A stretch of 18,449 nucleotides of DNA from Labilibaculum sp041595635. GTDB lineage: Bacteria > Bacteroidota > Bacteroidia > Bacteroidales > Marinifilaceae. The translations under genes were made by a program, and so were the position numbers. Numbering within the stretch: the stretch's first letter is position 1; every line of letters starts with the position of its first letter. The stretch is taken from positions 1 through 18,449 of the forward strand of contig NZ_JBFHJW010000075.1 in the NCBI RefSeq assembly GCF_041595635.1, given 5' to 3'. Of the stretch, positions 17,154-18,449 are shown piece after piece. Below the pieces are notes generated by a model. That model did no database searches, had not been told where the DNA came from, and worked only from the letters and a program-made list of their open reading frames with translations.

Positions 17154-17393
17154 GATGAATTTTATTTATCAACATTTTTTTTTGGACATTTACCTGATAA
17201 AATAGTTCTCTTTTAATCAAGTCTCCATTTTCTATTCCACCGCTCAACTACAATCAGATAAAACTTTCTTTTTTTAGAAAAAGCATAAACAGAATTCTCT
17301 TCGAGTCATTTTTCTATTGCTATTTCAATCCTTAATTTGATTATTTCTCAATATTTTAAGGCTTTTACAGCAATTACTAATATTTCTCCGGAG

Positions 17394-17423
17394 CAAATAT
17401 AAATATTTTACCTAGCAATGCAA
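17394..17423 (-). promoter_or_regulatory. Promoter of the glpABC operon
   Basis: On the minus strand a TTG box (17423-17421, within CTTTG), a 19-bp spacer and TATATTTG (17401-17394) match the Bacteroidota consensus TTTG, about 19 bp, TAnnTTTG. Transcription should start near 17388, leaving a leader of about 235 nt before the glpA ATG. Confidence 0.65.
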
Positions 17424-17536
17424 AGTACATACTCTATAAAAGTATTTTGCATTATATATGCGTCGATCTAAAATCAAATTTCCACCCTAAAAACATGGAC
17501 CTATCAACTTGATTTACCGACACTAAACCTTAAGTG

Positions 17537-17557
17537 AAATTATTTGAAAAATAATTT
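17537..17557. repeat. AT-only inverted repeat
   Basis: AAATTATTT (17537-17545) and AAATAATTT (17549-17557) are exact reverse complements around a 3-nt loop GAA. The stem has only A-T pairs and there is no adjacent gene end, so a role as terminator is doubtful. Confidence 0.35.
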
Positions 17558-17900
17558 TATGTTTTTGGTACAACAAGGGCAGGAAGGAAAAATATTTTGA
17601 AGAAAGAGAGAAATTGAATGCTACAATTATTCCAAATGGAATACATTGCGATTCTCTATGTCCTGATTCAATAACACTTGTTTACACCATAAAATTATTT
17701 ATAATCTTGTTGGTCTAAAAAGTAGGAAGAATCTATACCATAGGGAAATTTCAGCCTAAAAAGACCATTTTGATATCCTAAAACAAAAAATGTTCCTAAA
17801 GCTAGTCCCGACTACACATCACATTAGTAAGGAATTGGAAAATTTACACCTAAGAATAAAAAGTTAATTCATCATTCTAGATCAATTTTCTCACATAATC

Positions 17901-17931
17901 TTTTATAATCTGACATTTTATTCTACTTTTG
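17901..17931 (+). promoter_or_regulatory. Promoter of tRNA-Ser
   Basis: TACTTTTG (17924-17931) is an exact TAnnTTTG box 31 bp before the tRNA. A T-run (17901-17904) sits at the -33 distance but is not a full TTTG. The placement before a stand-alone tRNA makes it likely. Confidence 0.5.
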
Positions 17932-17962
17932 TGCCGCACAATTATCCTAATGGATATCGCTT

Positions 17963-18050
17963 GGAGAAATGACAGAGTGGCCGATTGTGCATGCTTGGAA
18001 AGCATGTGTACCGCAAGGTACCGGGGGTTCGAATCCCTCTCTCTCCGCCA
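17963..18050 (+). tRNA. tRNA-Ser(GGA)
   Basis: An 88-nt type II tRNA with encoded CCA. The anticodon stem CATGC/GCATG holds loop TTGGAAA, with anticodon GGA (reads UCC/UCU serine codons). The long variable arm GTACC-GCAA-GGTAC is typical of tRNA-Ser. The T-arm has GGTTCGAATCC, and the discriminator is G. The acceptor stem GGAGAAA/TCTCTCC has one A-C mismatch at pair 6-67 (17968 with 18041). It has its own promoter and terminator. Confidence 0.96.
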
Positions 18051-18062
18051 GTATTTACAAAG

Positions 18063-18091
18063 AAAGCAGCATTTTAGAATGCTGCTTTTTT
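18063..18091 (+). terminator. Rho-independent terminator of tRNA-Ser
   Basis: AAAGCAGCATT (18063-18073) and AATGCTGCTTT (18078-18088) form a perfect 11-bp stem with loop TTAG, followed by more T to 18091. It ends 13 bp downstream of the tRNA CCA. Confidence 0.88.
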
Positions 18092-18108
18092 GTATTAAAC
18101 AATCTTGG

Positions 18109-18129
18109 GTTGCAACATAGTTGCAACAT
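18109..18129. repeat. Tandem palindrome GTTGCAAC, two copies 11 bp apart
   Basis: GTTGCAACAT occurs at 18109-18118 and 18120-18129, and its core GTTGCAAC is its own reverse complement. It lies between the tRNA terminator and the terminator of the converging gene. The spacing is one helical turn, as in a protein-binding site. No integrase gene is in view. Confidence 0.45.
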
Positions 18130-18147
18130 TTTATGCACTTTAATGCT

Positions 18148-18186
18148 CTAAAAAGCAAAAAGCTGCCACAAAGTCAGTAGCAGCTT
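18148..18186 (-). terminator. Rho-independent terminator of the DUF6266 gene
   Basis: On the minus strand AAGCTGCTAC (18186-18177) pairs with GTGGCAGCTT (18169-18160), a 10-bp stem with one G-U wobble and a 7-nt loop. A T-rich tail (TTTGCTTTTT) follows. It lies about 25 bp past the stop of the right-edge gene. Confidence 0.75.
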
Positions 18187-18209
18187 AAAGAAAAGTTTAC
18201 TTTCGAATT

Positions 18210-18449
18210 TTAGGTCAGCATGACCGATTCATGCTGATCGGAAGAATATTCACTTCCATCCGCATTGCCAAAATAAGCATAGACCTGAACCAAGCCCATA
18301 CTAAATGTAAGGGTTATGTCAGCTGTTTCGGCAGAACGCAAAACACCTGGATGCAAAACCTGAACATCATCATCCGATGTTAACACCACCAGGTGCAAAA
18401 GATCATCGGCTTCGCCAACTCCATTTGCACTATCGTCTGTCCAGGAGAC
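18210..18449 (-). CDS. DUF6266-family protein, C-terminal fragment at window edge
   Basis: The reading frame is open from the right edge to a TAA at 18210, giving 79 residues, so the gene begins beyond the window. The pattern, SWTDDSANGVGEADD, then VLRSAETADITLTF, then VQVYAYFGNADGSEYSSD, resembles the C-terminal half of DUF6266 proteins of Bacteroidota, which usually carry WTDNSG and RSAGTAT-type motifs and a closing fibronectin-like strand pattern. No function is known for the family. A short start at TTG 18398 is possible in this frame, but the match continues upstream of it, so it is not the real start. It converges on the tRNA and has its own terminator. Confidence 0.6.
   Translation of the reverse strand, partial: VSWTDDSANGVGEADDLLHLVVLTSDDDVQVLHPGVLRSAETADITLTFSMGLVQVYAYFGNADGSEYSSDQHESVMLT

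Larger units (their letters stand above)
17154..17962. other. Intergenic region between glpA and tRNA-Ser
   Basis: An AT-rich stretch of 809 bp. It contains the glpA promoter (17394-17423) with a leader of about 230 nt, an AT-only hairpin (17537-17557), and the tRNA promoter near 17924. I see no protein gene; open frames running into the tRNA are artefacts. Nothing recognisable lies in about 17560-17900. Confidence 0.7.

Noticed and set aside
17877..18158. 93-codon minus-strand open frame with RRERDSNPRY-type sequence
   Set aside because: It runs antisense through the tRNA-Ser gene and its terminator; this peptide is a well-known false call opposite serine tRNAs. The plus-strand frames at 17929-18120 and 17969-18151 overlap the tRNA too and are also false.
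1..18449. CRISPR array, toxin-antitoxin, restriction or phage-defence genes
   Set aside because: No regularly spaced repeats and no proteins of such families were found on either strand.

Overview
The window is AT-rich DNA from a member of the Bacteroidota, most likely an anaerobic or facultative Bacteroidales/Marinilabiliales-type organism. The evidence is a SusC/SusD outer-membrane pair, a hybrid two-component system (HTCS) regulator, the lack of strong Shine-Dalgarno sequences, promoter boxes of the Bacteroidota type (TTTG, about 19 bp, TAnnTTTG), a DUF6266-type protein, and an anaerobic GlpABC dehydrogenase. The assignment to order is inference.

Layout. Positions 1-6232, minus strand: one end of a polysaccharide utilisation locus (PUL), with a SusC-like TonB-dependent transporter, a SusD-like lipoprotein and, after a terminator-like hairpin, a GH88-type unsaturated glucuronyl hydrolase cut by the left window edge. 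Positions 6233-7187: a long AT-rich divergent regulatory region. It holds a candidate susC promoter, a perfect hairpin with a T-tract that could end a small antisense RNA over the susC leader, and spaced repeats ahead of the regulator. Positions 7188-11285, plus strand: a 1365-residue HTCS sensor/regulator. Positions 11307-12812, plus strand: a tandem ATPase of the ModF/PhrA type, 21 bp behind the HTCS and probably cotranscribed. Positions 13006-17153, minus strand: a compact glpA-glpB-glpC operon with a good promoter at 17394-17423. Positions 17963-18050, plus strand: tRNA-Ser(GGA) with its own promoter and terminator. Positions 18210-18449, minus strand: the C-terminal end of a DUF6266-family protein, cut by the right edge.

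How the genes work together. The HTCS most likely senses an oligosaccharide in the periplasm and activates the divergent susCD-GH88 operon. SusD/SusC bind and import the glycan. The GH88 enzyme removes the unsaturated uronic acid left by a polysaccharide lyase, so the target is probably an acidic polysaccharide. No lyase lies in the window, and the rest of the PUL is expected beyond the left edge. The GlpABC operon is separate energy metabolism: it oxidises glycerol-3-phosphate to dihydroxyacetone phosphate and passes electrons to the quinone pool. I see no CRISPR array, transposase, integrase or complete mobile element. No clearly new system stands out. The most interesting signals are the possible antisense RNA at the susC leader and the functional asymmetry of the tandem ATPase.
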